Shown here: piece by piece, positions 17,175-26,764 of the stretch
Layout: each line of letters begins with the position of its first letter
Numbering within the stretch: the stretch's first letter is position 1
Origin: a virus
Strand: one strand, 5' to 3'
Length of the DNA stretch: 47,794 bases
IMG/VR virus record: IMGVR_UViG_3300025769_000204
Span: 1-47,794 of that record
Notes under the pieces: generated by a model
The model's input: only the letters and a program-made list of their open reading frames with translations
The model's database searches: none
Told to the model about the DNA's origin: nothing
Position numbers and translations under genes: made by a program

Positions 17175-18260
17175 ATGGCAAAAACAGATTTGCTAAAAGA
17201 AGCAATTGCTGACGCTAAGGCCGTTAAAGAAACTGCATTAGCAAACGCAAAGATTGCGCTTGAAGAAGCTTTCGCTCCAAGAATCCAAAGCATGTTATCT
17301 GCTAAGCTATCCGAAGAACTCATGGATGAACAAGATGAGTTAGAAGATGCTGAATTAGATATGGCTGCTGGTGAAGAAGGTGATGTACCTGCTGAACTAG
17401 ATGGCGACATGGCTATGGATGATATGGGTGACGAAGGTGAACCAATGGATGTTGGTGATATCGAACTCGATACTGACATGGATGGTGAAATTGACTTTAC
17501 TGGTGACATAATGTCAAAACCAGGAACGGAAGCCGAACCAGCTATAGACGACATGGGTGAACCAGAAATGGATGCAGTTGATGCAGAATTAGACGGTCCG
17601 TCGGACGAAATGGGTATTGAAGAGATCATCAGAGAGTTAGAAGAAGATTTAGACGAAGGTGAAGGACATTATGCTGAAGAAGAAGAACCTGTAATGGGCG
17701 AAAATTATTCAGAAGAAAATAATGGAACTGACGAAGGACAAGTTTTAGAATCAACTGATAAATCTATTGACGAACTTATCGAAGCAATCTTAGCTGAAGA
17801 AGAAGAAGAGAAAGAAGAAGAGAAAGAAGAAGAAACAGTTGATGAATCAAATTGTGGCGGTACTCGTAAGAAAAACGAAGAGATGAAAGAAGCTCTCGAA
17901 GAAGCTTATGATACTGTAGGACATCTTAAATCAGTAATCAACGAAGTTAATCTTTTAAATGCAAAACTTCTTTACACAAACAAATTGTTCCGAAATTTTG
18001 AGTTGAACGAATCACAAAAAATGAAAGTGATTGAAAACTTTGACAGAGCTGGTAACACCAGAGAAGCAAAATTGGTATTTGCAACTTTAGCAGAATCATT
18101 CCATAAGCCTAGCAGAGGAAAAAAAGTAGTTAAAGAATCAAGATCAATGGCATCTAAGCCTGTTGCAACAACTGCTCCAAGCAAAGAGACAACTCAAGTA
18201 TTAACTGAAGGCTTTGAACAAGCCAACCGTTGGAAGAAACTAGCGGGTTTAATTAAATAA
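17175..18260 (+). CDS. 22: Prohead core scaffold (gp22)
   Basis: The major internal scaffold on which the gp23 shell assembles; it is degraded by gp21 on maturation. At 361 residues it is longer than T4 gp22 (269). The N-terminal helix (MAKTDLLKEAIADAKAVKE) and the C-terminal part (GHLKSVINEVNLLNAKLLYT, ending in QANRWKKLAGLIK) are typical. Between them lies a very acidic Asp/Glu/Met-rich insert (about 50-245), including runs such as EEEEEKEEEKEEE. It has one of the strongest ribosome sites in the window and is followed 24 nt later by gp23, so the two share a message. Confidence 0.92.
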   Translation: MAKTDLLKEAIADAKAVKETALANAKIALEEAFAPRIQSMLSAKLSEELMDEQDELEDAELDMAAGEEGDVPAELDGDMAMDDMGDEGEPMDVGDIELDTDMDGEIDFTGDIMSKPGTEAEPAIDDMGEPEMDAVDAELDGPSDEMGIEEIIRELEEDLDEGEGHYAEEEEPVMGENYSEENNGTDEGQVLESTDKSIDELIEAILAEEEEEKEEEKEEETVDESNCGGTRKKNEEMKEALEEAYDTVGHLKSVINEVNLLNAKLLYTNKLFRNFELNESQKMKVIENFDRAGNTREAKLVFATLAESFHKPSRGKKVVKESRSMASKPVATTAPSKETTQVLTEGFEQANRWKKLAGLIK

Positions 18261-18284
18261 CTTTAAAACAAAGGAAACGAAAAA

Positions 18285-19976
18285 ATGAGTTTAAATTCAT
18301 TATTACAAAGTCCTGATGCCTCTCAAAGAAATGCTGTTAAAGCACACGTTTCTAAATGGGAGAAAACAGGTCTTTTAGAAGGTCTATCTAATGAGACTGA
18401 AAAAGCCGGTATGGCTACTTTGCTTGAAAACCAAGCAAGACAATTAGTAAAAGAAGCAAATGCTACAGGTACAGCAGCTGGTTCTGAGGAATGGGCAGGA
18501 GTTGCTCTTCCATTAGTAAGAAGAATCTTTGCTGAATTTGCAGCTAAAGAATTCGTATCAGTACAACCAATGAACTTACCATCAGGTCTAGTATTTTACT
18601 TAGACTTTAAATATGGTACAGCTCGTCCAGGATTTGATGATGATAATGCCGATCCAGTATCAGCAAACGGTCATCCATTTGGAACTCCAGAAGCTGACGA
18701 TTCAATGTTTGGTGTTACTAATACATCAGGTGATCCATCAGGTGGTCTTTATGGTGCAGGTAGATTTGGATATTCAATTCCAAACGCAACTGGCGTTGCC
18801 GCAACTGTATCTGCAGGAGCCTCTACAGGTTCAGGAGCTGCTCACACAGCTGCAACTAGTGCATCATTGAACTTTGATTCACTTTACACTGCTAATTCTG
18901 GTCAGTATTTTAATTTAACAGTACCAGTACCAACTGATGCTGATGCATTAGCAGTTAGATCATTTACTTTGATTTCTGGTTCAACTGAAATTATTCCTGT
19001 ACAAGCATTCTCAACTATTGACGCTAACTTTACAGCATCAATGGTAGTAACTGCTTCATTGGCAGGCGGTGCAACTGGTATTCAAGTAGCAATCGATAAC
19101 AATGGCTTGAATGTTAACTATAGCAAAGCTCCAACCGATATTACAAGAGGTGACTTTGAAGATGCTAATCCGTTTAAAGGATCTGGTGCTAATACTGGTA
19201 TCGATGATGGTACAGATATTGACATTCCAGAAGTTAACTTAGAACTTCAGTCTGAGCCAATCGTTGCTAAGACTCGTAAGTTAAAAGCTGTATGGACTCC
19301 TGAGTTCGCTCAAGACCTTAACGCTTATCACTCAATCGATGCAGAAGCAGAATTAACTTCAATGTTGTCTGAGTATGTATCAATGGAGATTGATTTAGAG
19401 ATTCTTGATATGTTGATTTCATCTGCTCCAACTACTGAGTATTGGTCAGCAGTAAACAATGAGATCTGGAATGGTTCGTCATTCGATCAAACGTCTGCTA
19501 CTACTGGTGGGTTCTATAACACGCAAGGTGGATGGTTCCAAACACTTGGTACTAAACTGCAGAAAGTTTCAAATAAAATTCACCAAAAGACATTGCGTGG
19601 TGGTGCTAACTTCTTAGTTACATCTCCAGCAGTTGCAACTATCCTTGAATCTATTCCTGGATTTGCTGCAGACACTAATGGTGATAAAATGGAATTTGCC
19701 GCAGGTGTACAAAAGATTGGTGCAATCAATAACAGATACACTGTTTATAAAAATCCATACATGAAAGAGAATGTAATTCTTATGGGCTTCAGAGGAGCAC
19801 AGTTCCTAGAAACAGGAGCAGTTTTCTCTCCATATGTACCTCTTATTATGACTCCTTTAGTTTACGATCCAGTAAACTTCACACCAAGAAAAGGTGTCAT
19901 GACACGTTACGCGAAGAAAGTAGTTCGTCCAGAATTCTACGGAAAAGTATACGTGAAAGGATTGGAGACTCTTTAA
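18285..19976 (+). CDS. 23: Major capsid protein (gp23)
   Basis: The main shell protein of the head, HK97 fold. It is 563 residues against 521 in T4. The N-terminal delta region keeps GLLEGL and TLLENQ as in T4, and a predicted gp21 cut follows Glu57 in LVKE|AN. Typical sequence follows: LPLVRRIFAEF, VQPMNLPSGLVFYLDFKYG, and at the C-terminus LVYDPVNFTPRKGVMTRYAKK. Residues about 165-295 form a Ser/Ala/Thr/Gly-rich insertion that may be a surface domain. An AAAGGA site precedes the ATG. The gene shares the gp22 promoter and ends before a very strong terminator. Confidence 0.97.
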   Translation: MSLNSLLQSPDASQRNAVKAHVSKWEKTGLLEGLSNETEKAGMATLLENQARQLVKEANATGTAAGSEEWAGVALPLVRRIFAEFAAKEFVSVQPMNLPSGLVFYLDFKYGTARPGFDDDNADPVSANGHPFGTPEADDSMFGVTNTSGDPSGGLYGAGRFGYSIPNATGVAATVSAGASTGSGAAHTAATSASLNFDSLYTANSGQYFNLTVPVPTDADALAVRSFTLISGSTEIIPVQAFSTIDANFTASMVVTASLAGGATGIQVAIDNNGLNVNYSKAPTDITRGDFEDANPFKGSGANTGIDDGTDIDIPEVNLELQSEPIVAKTRKLKAVWTPEFAQDLNAYHSIDAEAELTSMLSEYVSMEIDLEILDMLISSAPTTEYWSAVNNEIWNGSSFDQTSATTGGFYNTQGGWFQTLGTKLQKVSNKIHQKTLRGGANFLVTSPAVATILESIPGFAADTNGDKMEFAAGVQKIGAINNRYTVYKNPYMKENVILMGFRGAQFLETGAVFSPYVPLIMTPLVYDPVNFTPRKGVMTRYAKKVVRPEFYGKVYVKGLETL

Positions 19977-20027
19977 TAGTTAAATAGTTAAACACTTTTT
20001 AATTTAAAGAATTAACAATTGAAAGGG

Positions 20028-20054
20028 AAAGGGAGGCTTCGGCCTCCCTTTTTT
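20028..20054 (+). terminator. Strong terminator after gp23
   Basis: A 7-bp GC-rich stem GGGAGGC/GCCTCCC (20031-20037 with 20042-20048) closed by a TTCG tetraloop and flanked by AAA and TTTTTT. It is the strongest terminator in the window. Confidence 0.95.
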
Positions 20055-20063
20055 ACTGTTTTG

Positions 20064-20072
20064 ATATTTATA
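20064..20072 (+). promoter_or_regulatory. ATATTTATA late-promoter-like motif
   Basis: An exact ATATTTATA followed by TAAAAAAG, 15 nt before the ATG at 20088 and just after the gp23 terminator. Confidence 0.62.
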
Positions 20073-20087
20073 TAAAAAAGAAATACT

Positions 20088-20363
20088 ATGGCAGTACCAA
20101 GAACGAAATACGAAATGTTTGCAGACATACGGTATGACGGTAGACTTGTAGACGTGTTAGACCGTATCCGAGCAATCCGTTTAGTTTTAATGGTTCATAT
20201 TGAACAAGATTTAGGACCACATAAAGAGTTAGTAAAAATCAAAGTACTAACGCCATATCCTGCGAATAAAACATTCGAAGCAATAAGACAAATGTGTTTA
20301 GGTAAAATTGAAACCCTTAAGGATATGTCTTACAGAAAATCAACACTTACAAAATTAAGTTAA
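20088..20363 (+). CDS. Unknown 91-residue protein upstream of PhoH
   Basis: A small mixed alpha/beta protein (MAVPRTKYEMFADIRYDGRL at the start) of unknown function. A pattern of short strand, helix and strand (RLVLMVHIEQD, LVKIKVLTPYP) suggests a compact ferredoxin-like fold. It is first in the unit containing phoH and gp13-gp15 and lies 12 nt before phoH. No membrane or export features are seen. Confidence 0.68.
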   Translation: MAVPRTKYEMFADIRYDGRLVDVLDRIRAIRLVLMVHIEQDLGPHKELVKIKVLTPYPANKTFEAIRQMCLGKIETLKDMSYRKSTLTKLS

Positions 20364-20375
20364 AAAAGTTACATT

Positions 20376-21041
20376 ATGGCAACATCAAATAGGGTAAAGA
20401 CCCCTCCAAAAAACAGCATTAAATTTTCTATAACATTATCAGAAGAACAGAAATATGCAAAAGCTAAAATATTAAAAACACCGTTTAACTTTATATTAGG
20501 TAAAGCTGGTAGTGGTAAAACATTATTAGCAGTTCAAGTAGCATTAGATAAATACTTTAAACGAGAAATTGATAAAATCATTATTACTAGACCAACCGTA
20601 TCAACCGAAGATAACGGCTTTCTTCCGGGATCATTAGAAGAAAAAATGAGCGAATGGCTTGTTCCAATACGAAGCAATATGAGAAAAGTTTATAATAAAC
20701 CTGAATTGCTAGAAAAAATGGAAAAGGAAGAAAATATAGAATTAGTAAGTCTTGCACATTTTAGAGGTCGGACATTTGATCATTCTATATGTATTGTAGA
20801 TGAATTCCAAAATCTAACTAAACAACAACTACAAATGGTTGTGAGTCGTTTAGGTAAACATAGCACTATGATTTTATGTGGTGATAGATATCAGATTGAT
20901 TTAAAATTTAGCAATGATTCTGCTATACATGAAGTCCCAAAAATAAAAGAATCTAAATATGTCAATGAAATTATTTTAACAGATAATCATAGACATGAGT
21001 CATTAGAAGAAATTTTGAACCTCCTAAATGAAAAGTATTGA
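20376..21041 (+). CDS. phoH: PhoH-like P-loop ATPase
   Basis: A 221-residue P-loop NTPase of the PhoH family, common in marine phages. Walker A is G42-KAGSGKT-49, Walker B is CIVDEFQN with D142/E143, and a sensor-like LCGDRYQID follows. Family proteins have been linked to RNA metabolism and helicase-like activity, and the phosphate-starvation link from E. coli does not always hold for phage copies. There is no extra PIN or KH domain, so this is the short form. It sits between the head genes and the neck genes. No Shine-Dalgarno sequence is seen. Confidence 0.9.
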   Translation: MATSNRVKTPPKNSIKFSITLSEEQKYAKAKILKTPFNFILGKAGSGKTLLAVQVALDKYFKREIDKIIITRPTVSTEDNGFLPGSLEEKMSEWLVPIRSNMRKVYNKPELLEKMEKEENIELVSLAHFRGRTFDHSICIVDEFQNLTKQQLQMVVSRLGKHSTMILCGDRYQIDLKFSNDSAIHEVPKIKESKYVNEIILTDNHRHESLEEILNLLNEKY

Positions 21042-21049
21042 TATTTATA
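21041..21049 (+). promoter_or_regulatory. ATATTTATA late-promoter-like motif
   Basis: An exact ATATTTATA overlaps the last base of the phoH stop and lies 13 nt before the gp13 ATG. Confidence 0.6.
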
Positions 21050-21062
21050 TTAAAGGATATTA

Positions 21063-22286
21063 ATGGACTACTCAGAAAATAAACCAATATGGCCCGGAAG
21101 CTCTTCATTTAGTAGCGGAAAAACACCATTTGGGTTTTTTGATGCAGACCCTTCTTTTCAGACTGAAGCAGATAGTTTTGCCAAGTTTGCAGCAAATCAT
21201 GTTGGGTATCCAATAATGGATGTTGAGTTAATTGATATTAATTTTTACACAGCATTTGAAGCAGCAGTAATTGAATATTCAAATCAAGTTAATCAGATAA
21301 ACATTGTTAATAATCTTGTTAATACATTGGGTATTAAAACAGGTAGTGATTTCTTTTCAAGTCAAGGTTTAACTGGAGCAGTTGTTGGTAATTCAATGGG
21401 ATATATTACCAAATTAGCAAAAGCATATGGCACAGAAGCTGATTCGGGTGGTAATGTCAAATGGTATAGTGCATCAATTGATGTTCAAGACGGAAAACAA
21501 ACATATAGTATACGAGAAGCAGTATCTGCGTCATTAGGAATAGAAGTTACCAATAACAATGGCATTGAGATTAAACGAGTATTACACAATACACCACCGG
21601 CAATTATTAGATATTTTGATCCATTTGTTGGTACTGGATTAGGTTCGCAACAAATGTTAGATGCATTTGACTTTGGTGGATTTTCTCCTAGTGTTAATTT
21701 TATGATGATGCCAATTCATATGGATTTATTTAGAATACAAACTATTGAATTCAATGACAGAATTAGAAAATCACATTTTTCTTTTGATATCCATGGTGAC
21801 GATATAAGAATATATCCAGTACCAGGAACACAAGGAACTATGTCAACTCCGTTTTATGATAAAGTATGGTTTGAATTTATTTTCGAAGAAGATAAAACCA
21901 ATGACGGGGTGTTATTTGGGAATAGCGCACTTTTAAACGATGTTATATCTGACGCATCTAATATACCATATACATATCAAAAGTACAATAACATTAATGA
22001 TATGGGTCGTAGTTGGATATATAGATATGGTGCTGCACTCATAAAAGAAACATTAGGTTATGTTCGTAATAAATATTCTAATGTACCAATACCAGGAGGA
22101 GAAGTAACACTAAATGGTAGTGATTTGGTATCACAAGGACAATCAGAAAAAGATGCTCTAATTACACAGTTAAGAGAATTTTTAGATAAACTAACAAAAG
22201 AACAAATGTTAACAAGACAAGGAACTGAAGCTACTCAACAAATGGAGATACTAGCAAAAGTTCCATTAAAAATATATATTGGATAG
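21063..22286 (+). CDS. 13: Neck protein (gp13)
   Basis: A head-completion protein that joins the portal to the tail connector in T4-type virions. It is 407 residues, longer than T4 gp13 (309) but comparable to marine T4-like forms. The N-terminal block PFGFFDADPSFQTEADSFA and then VGYPIMDVELIDINFYTAFE is diagnostic. The C-terminal region carries long helices (YGAALIKETLGYVRNKYS). An AAAGGA site lies upstream. It is followed 10 nt later by gp14, as in T4. Confidence 0.88.
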   Translation: MDYSENKPIWPGSSSFSSGKTPFGFFDADPSFQTEADSFAKFAANHVGYPIMDVELIDINFYTAFEAAVIEYSNQVNQINIVNNLVNTLGIKTGSDFFSSQGLTGAVVGNSMGYITKLAKAYGTEADSGGNVKWYSASIDVQDGKQTYSIREAVSASLGIEVTNNNGIEIKRVLHNTPPAIIRYFDPFVGTGLGSQQMLDAFDFGGFSPSVNFMMMPIHMDLFRIQTIEFNDRIRKSHFSFDIHGDDIRIYPVPGTQGTMSTPFYDKVWFEFIFEEDKTNDGVLFGNSALLNDVISDASNIPYTYQKYNNINDMGRSWIYRYGAALIKETLGYVRNKYSNVPIPGGEVTLNGSDLVSQGQSEKDALITQLREFLDKLTKEQMLTRQGTEATQQMEILAKVPLKIYIG

Positions 22287-22290
22287 GAGG
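22285..22290 (+). promoter_or_regulatory. Perfect AGGAGG ribosome site for gp14
   Basis: AGGAGG lies 6 nt before the gp14 ATG: a full anti-SD complement in a genome where many genes have none. Confidence 0.85.
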
Positions 22291-22296
22291 TAAAAT

Positions 22297-22818
22297 ATGG
22301 CACTGTTTGGAGGACAACGAGATGCTAAATTTTTAGCCGCTATCAATTCAGAACTGATCAATGCAGTAATAGACACTGAAATTGAATTTTATAAATTATT
22401 AGTAGAATCATCAGATTCAAATTTATATGGAGAATCAGAAAGCAAATCATATTATGATTCTATACTTATTCCTTGTGTAATTACTAAAGACGAAAAAAAT
22501 TCTAATATGGATGATTATGGTCATACATATACTAGAACAGGTAAATTTGCAATATCTAGAGATATATTAGTACGAGCAGACTTTTATCCTGAAGTTGGAG
22601 ATATATTGCTTTGGGACAATGAATATTTTGAAGTAGACAATGTAGATGCTAATCAGTATTTCATAGGAAAAAATCCAGAAACGTGGCCAAATGGAGATCA
22701 ACATGGTTATAGTGTGTCAGTGATGGTAGATGCTCATGTAACAAGACAAACACCACAAGGTATTAAAGATATAAGAAACGGAGGAAATAATAATTCTCCT
22801 GCATATAAAGGACATTAA
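22297..22818 (+). CDS. 14: Neck protein (gp14)
   Basis: The partner of gp13 in the neck, needed to attach tails to filled heads. It is 173 residues; T4 gp14 is 256, so this is the short marine form. Recognisable segments are MALFGGQRDAKFLAAINSEL, YYDSILIPCVI and RDILVRADFYPEVGDILLWD, then DNEYFEVDNV. The start is fixed by the AGGAGG site. Its stop overlaps the next start codon by one base (TAATG). Confidence 0.85.
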   Translation: MALFGGQRDAKFLAAINSELINAVIDTEIEFYKLLVESSDSNLYGESESKSYYDSILIPCVITKDEKNSNMDDYGHTYTRTGKFAISRDILVRADFYPEVGDILLWDNEYFEVDNVDANQYFIGKNPETWPNGDQHGYSVSVMVDAHVTRQTPQGIKDIRNGGNNNSPAYKGH

Positions 22819-24041
22819 TGCCAAGATATAACAGAAAAAATATCGATCGTAAAACAAATAAACCTAATCCTAAAAAAACGGAAGGTTTAAACAATGATCC
22901 AGTATTAAATCGAGCTGAACAAGTACGGCGTGATGATGATGTTATACGCACGGTTAAACGTACGGTATATGATATTGACTATGCAATAAAATGGTATATA
23001 GAAAATGAAATACAACCTCAAATAACCGCAAATAAAAATTTAATAGACGTTCCTGTAATATTTTCAAATGGTGAAAAATGGGACAATGTACGTCGTTTAG
23101 GTTATCTTCGTGACGAAAAGGGAATGTTACAATCTCCTCTAATAATGCTTAAACGTAATTCAATGCAAGAACGAGACAACACCCGAACACTTGACGTTAA
23201 TAGACCACAAGCAGGAAATCATATAATTTATCGTAGTAAATATAATAATAGAAATAGATATGAAGATGAATTATTTCCTATACCAACTAATGAGCCACAA
23301 CAATCTAAAAAAATATATGTAGTAGATGTTCCAAAATATGTTAATATAGAATATGACATGATGCTTTGGTGTGATTTTACTACGCAAATGAATGATCTAG
23401 TAGATCAAATAATGCCATATGGTAGATTTGCATGGGGAAATGAATCGAATAAATTTGCTACAGCAATGGGTAGTGTTAGTTTCGAGACTGTTAATACAGT
23501 AGGCGAAGACAGATTAGTTAGAGCAACTATTCCTTTAACAGTTATGGGAACACTGCTTTCAGAACAAGAAACAAGAAAGTCTACATTGAAAAAAATGTAT
23601 TCAGTAAAAAAAGTTGTTTTCCAAACAGTTATTGATTTAGATAACAATATATTTGAAACAACAAAAATACCAACTCAATTATTAGCAGCATCTCAAACTA
23701 TTGCAGGCGGAGGTAGTGTAATAGTAAATGGTGGTGGGACTAGTGCAACAGTTGATAGTAACTCAATGGCATACTTAATAGGTCTTGTAGATAAAACTGC
23801 AACATATGTTTCTGCCACAACAGTAAACGTAACAGGAACTCCTAAAATTAATCCAAGCACATTAGCTTATGCATCTGTCAATGAATTTGATGTATATGTA
23901 AACGGACAATACATAGACAAAGCAGCATATACATGGACGCCAGATGAAAACACAACACAAACAATAGTATTCGATACTGGCACATTAGGCTATGATATCT
24001 TGAATACTGACACTGTTATTGTTAATGGGAGATGGGCATAA
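22818..24041 (+). CDS. 15: Tail completion / sheath terminator protein (gp15-like)
   Basis: A probable gp15, the hexamer that caps the tail tube and sheath and binds the neck. It is 407 residues against 272 in T4. The core (about 65-265) has the gp15 layout: an N-terminal NLIDVPVIFSNGEKW strand, a PLIMLKRNS segment, VNIEYDMMLWCDFTTQMNDL, then QIMPYGRFAWG and RATIPLTVMG. About 140 extra C-terminal residues are Thr/Val-rich with a beta-sandwich look (NEFDVYVNGQYIDK) and may decorate the neck. Gene order after gp13 and gp14 supports the call. Confidence 0.75.
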   Translation: MPRYNRKNIDRKTNKPNPKKTEGLNNDPVLNRAEQVRRDDDVIRTVKRTVYDIDYAIKWYIENEIQPQITANKNLIDVPVIFSNGEKWDNVRRLGYLRDEKGMLQSPLIMLKRNSMQERDNTRTLDVNRPQAGNHIIYRSKYNNRNRYEDELFPIPTNEPQQSKKIYVVDVPKYVNIEYDMMLWCDFTTQMNDLVDQIMPYGRFAWGNESNKFATAMGSVSFETVNTVGEDRLVRATIPLTVMGTLLSEQETRKSTLKKMYSVKKVVFQTVIDLDNNIFETTKIPTQLLAASQTIAGGGSVIVNGGGTSATVDSNSMAYLIGLVDKTATYVSATTVNVTGTPKINPSTLAYASVNEFDVYVNGQYIDKAAYTWTPDENTTQTIVFDTGTLGYDILNTDTVIVNGRWA

Positions 24042-26764
24042 TGGCAAGACAAATAAGACCAGGACAACTTCAAGAAAATGTATTATATAATATATCTGCG
24101 AGTTTTGCTATATCAGCATCTCATGAAATTACACATGAAGTCTCTTCTAGTTATGCAGAAACAGCAAGTTTTGCTAATTTTGCTGCAACGTCTTCATATG
24201 TAATTAACACAAATATACCAGAAAAATTACATTTACAAGTCAGAAATGATGATGTTGTAACAATACCGGCTGGCACTCCTATATACTCAACAGGTGAAAT
24301 AGGAGGAAGTGAACGAATTAAAGTAAGAATAGCATCTGCTAGTAGTGCTGATAAAATGCCTTCTATCGGTATTGCTGAAACTGATTTAACTACCACCGGT
24401 AATACTAAAGATGGGTTTGCTATTATAAACGGAATTTATAATACCAACGTAACTCCAATATCAGGTACGCCTGCTATAGGAGATAATATTTATATTCATG
24501 AAAATAGTGGATTGACTACAATTAAACCGTCTGGATCTAACTTAATTCAAAACATAGGTACTGTATTAAAAACTAATGGTACTATAATACAAGGAATGAA
24601 AGTTTCTTCAATTGACAGATCAAATGATGTACCTAATCTGTTAACAGGAAATGTATTTTATGGTGTAGGAGATCAAGCAACACAATCGCCTTTAAGTGAT
24701 ATCATTAGCGGCAGTTTATTTTTATATAGCGGTTCATTTAGTGGTAGCTATGAAGGAGATGGATCGCAGTTATCAGGAATATCAACAACACCATTTCCAT
24801 TTACAGGAGACGCAGTTATAACCGGATCATTAGTTGTATCTGGCAGTGGCACGCAAGGAGGATTAAGAACTAATACTAGAAATATAATATTAGGACAAGG
24901 CGCCGGCCATGATCAAAATGCAACTAACGGTCCTTATAATGTAATGATCGGTTATCAGGCAGGGTATACTAATACAACGGGTGACTCCAATGTTTGTATA
25001 GGACAGAATGCTGGATATGCTTTAAGCACAAATGCGTCAGATGACAACATTTTTATAGGTAAATTAGCTGGAGCAGGAGGAACATCCCCTGCAGCTAGAA
25101 TGAGTGACGCTAATTATAATATTGCTTTGGGCTATGAGACTATGTTATATCTTACTAGTGGAGATAGTAATATTGGTTTTGGATTCCGAACAATGCGAAA
25201 CATATCATCAGGTAAATACAATCTAGCATATGGCGATGGAGCTCTATACAATACCGATACAGGTCAAAATAATATTGGTATAGGAAGAAGTGCAGGAGCT
25301 GAGCAAACAGCTGGAACTGGTAACATAACAATTGGTTCTGGTAGTTTAGGTGTAGCTGGTGAATCTAATCAACTTAGAATTGGTAACGGAAACACAATAA
25401 CCACAATATCAGCTTCATTAGAAACCGGAGACATAATTTTTGCTAGCACAGCAAGTGCAGAATATCTATCTACACCTGCAGGTAATTTATCTCCAATTTC
25501 CGCTTCATATGCTTTAACAGCTTCCCATGCACTTAATGCCGGCGGTACTACACCAACATTACAAGAAGTAACAGATCAAGGTGCTAGCACTTCAAATGAT
25601 ATTACAATTTCTGGAGATTTAACTGCCAGTGCAGATATATCATTGCCAACTAATGCCTCATCTATAAAATTTAATAGTGCTGAATTGCATGGTAGAGTAG
25701 GTGGATCATACCCAGGTCTTACAATTAATAGTGGTGTTTCTAGTGGTGATAGGATTTGGTTAAGAGATGCTCAAGGAGCAACAGGCCCAGTTACAATGAG
25801 TTTTATTGGGTTAGGTAAAATTGATGGCGTACAAAGTATTGAAGGTCAAGGAAATAGGCCATTAATTCTCCGGGGTGGAGCAGGTCCAAACGATGCTAAT
25901 GATGGTATACAAATGTTTACTGGAGATGCCTCTAATGTATATCAACAAAGGTTTCAAATCGAAGCAGATGGTACTAATGTAGATGCATATTTTCACAACA
26001 TAAACGGATTAGGTATTAATGACACTACTCCGACTGCTATGTTAGATGTGAATGGAAATATTAATGCTGCAACAGATATTACGGCTTCCGGAGACATACA
26101 TGCAATTGGTAATATATCAGCTTCAACTTTTATAGGGGATGGTACAAATGTAACAGGAGTAGTATCTGCTTCATATGCTATAACTGCTTCACACGCATTA
26201 AATAGTAGCGGAGGTGGAACACCAACCTTTATAGCATCTGGATCAACATCAGCCTCAGCAGCACCGAATACCGGAGTAGTTGTAGAACATAGTGGATCAA
26301 CCGCATTTAGTGTAATCGGAGATGTAGGAACACTGTTCTCCGTAGATGATGATTTAACCGGAACATTGTTTTCCGCAAATGACATATCGGGCTTCCCGGT
26401 ACTACAAGCAGATGCAACCGGCGAAGTGTATCTAGGAAAATCTCCGCAATCATTGTATACCACAGCAGTTATAAGTTCTAATACAGCAAATATAACACAA
26501 TCGATATACGGAATAAGCACAAGCTCATATGCAGGAGCATTTATAGAATACACTGCTTTTTCTGGATCACACGACGCTCGAGCAGGTAGCTTGATGGCTA
26601 TATGGAGCGGTAGTGCAGTAAATTTCACAGAAACAACTACTACTGATTTTGGCAACACTTCTAACTTATTGATGCAAGTAGCAATATCGCAGAGTCAAGC
26701 ACAAGTGCAATCATATTCAACTACTGCGGGATATAAAATCAAAACCATAATAAAAGCAATATAA
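24041..26764 (+). CDS. Long tail-fibre protein with YadA-like head repeats
   Basis: A fibre-type adhesin of about 907 residues. The frame opens at 24032, but the ATG at 24041 overlaps the previous stop in the TAATG pattern used throughout this cluster and has GGAG upstream, so I start it there. Residues about 10-60 are SxSYAxTAS-type coiled repeats. About 280-470 carry repeated G-x-N-x-x-I/N-G-x-G/Q-A-G units (NNIGIGRSAGAEQ and NVCIGQNAGYALS are examples), like the left-handed beta-roll heads of trimeric autotransporters. Further SASYAITASHALN repeats follow. Near the C-terminus is a VGTLFSVDD...NDISG module shared with the protein at 28160. No intramolecular chaperone domain is seen at the end. 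Confidence 0.72.
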   Translation: MARQIRPGQLQENVLYNISASFAISASHEITHEVSSSYAETASFANFAATSSYVINTNIPEKLHLQVRNDDVVTIPAGTPIYSTGEIGGSERIKVRIASASSADKMPSIGIAETDLTTTGNTKDGFAIINGIYNTNVTPISGTPAIGDNIYIHENSGLTTIKPSGSNLIQNIGTVLKTNGTIIQGMKVSSIDRSNDVPNLLTGNVFYGVGDQATQSPLSDIISGSLFLYSGSFSGSYEGDGSQLSGISTTPFPFTGDAVITGSLVVSGSGTQGGLRTNTRNIILGQGAGHDQNATNGPYNVMIGYQAGYTNTTGDSNVCIGQNAGYALSTNASDDNIFIGKLAGAGGTSPAARMSDANYNIALGYETMLYLTSGDSNIGFGFRTMRNISSGKYNLAYGDGALYNTDTGQNNIGIGRSAGAEQTAGTGNITIGSGSLGVAGESNQLRIGNGNTITTISASLETGDIIFASTASAEYLSTPAGNLSPISASYALTASHALNAGGTTPTLQEVTDQGASTSNDITISGDLTASADISLPTNASSIKFNSAELHGRVGGSYPGLTINSGVSSGDRIWLRDAQGATGPVTMSFIGLGKIDGVQSIEGQGNRPLILRGGAGPNDANDGIQMFTGDASNVYQQRFQIEADGTNVDAYFHNINGLGINDTTPTAMLDVNGNINAATDITASGDIHAIGNISASTFIGDGTNVTGVVSASYAITASHALNSSGGGTPTFIASGSTSASAAPNTGVVVEHSGSTAFSVIGDVGTLFSVDDDLTGTLFSANDISGFPVLQADATGEVYLGKSPQSLYTTAVISSNTANITQSIYGISTSSYAGAFIEYTAFSGSHDARAGSLMAIWSGSAVNFTETTTTDFGNTSNLLMQVAISQSQAQVQSYSTTAGYKIKTIIKAI
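26287..26440 (+). repeat. Fibre module copy 1
   Basis: Encodes a roughly 50-residue module (FSVIGDVGTLFSVDD, then NDISGFPVL) that recurs twice in the separate gene at 28160. The DNA is clearly related but diverged. Confidence 0.65.

Noticed and set aside
17141-17629. 162-codon minus-strand ORF opposite gp22
   Set aside because: It mirrors the acidic Asp/Glu/Met codons of gp22 (giving Ser/Ile/Met strings), has no motif of its own and no ribosome site.
18613-18870. 85-codon + strand ORF inside gp23
   Set aside because: It is an alternate frame of the capsid gene, producing Gln/Leu/Val-rich low-complexity sequence without a ribosome site.
25993-26658. 221-codon minus-strand ORF opposite the long fibre
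   Set aside because: Long antisense frames arise from the low-complexity Ser/Thr/Ala codons of fibre genes. All neighbours are on the + strand and no promoter or ribosome site supports it.
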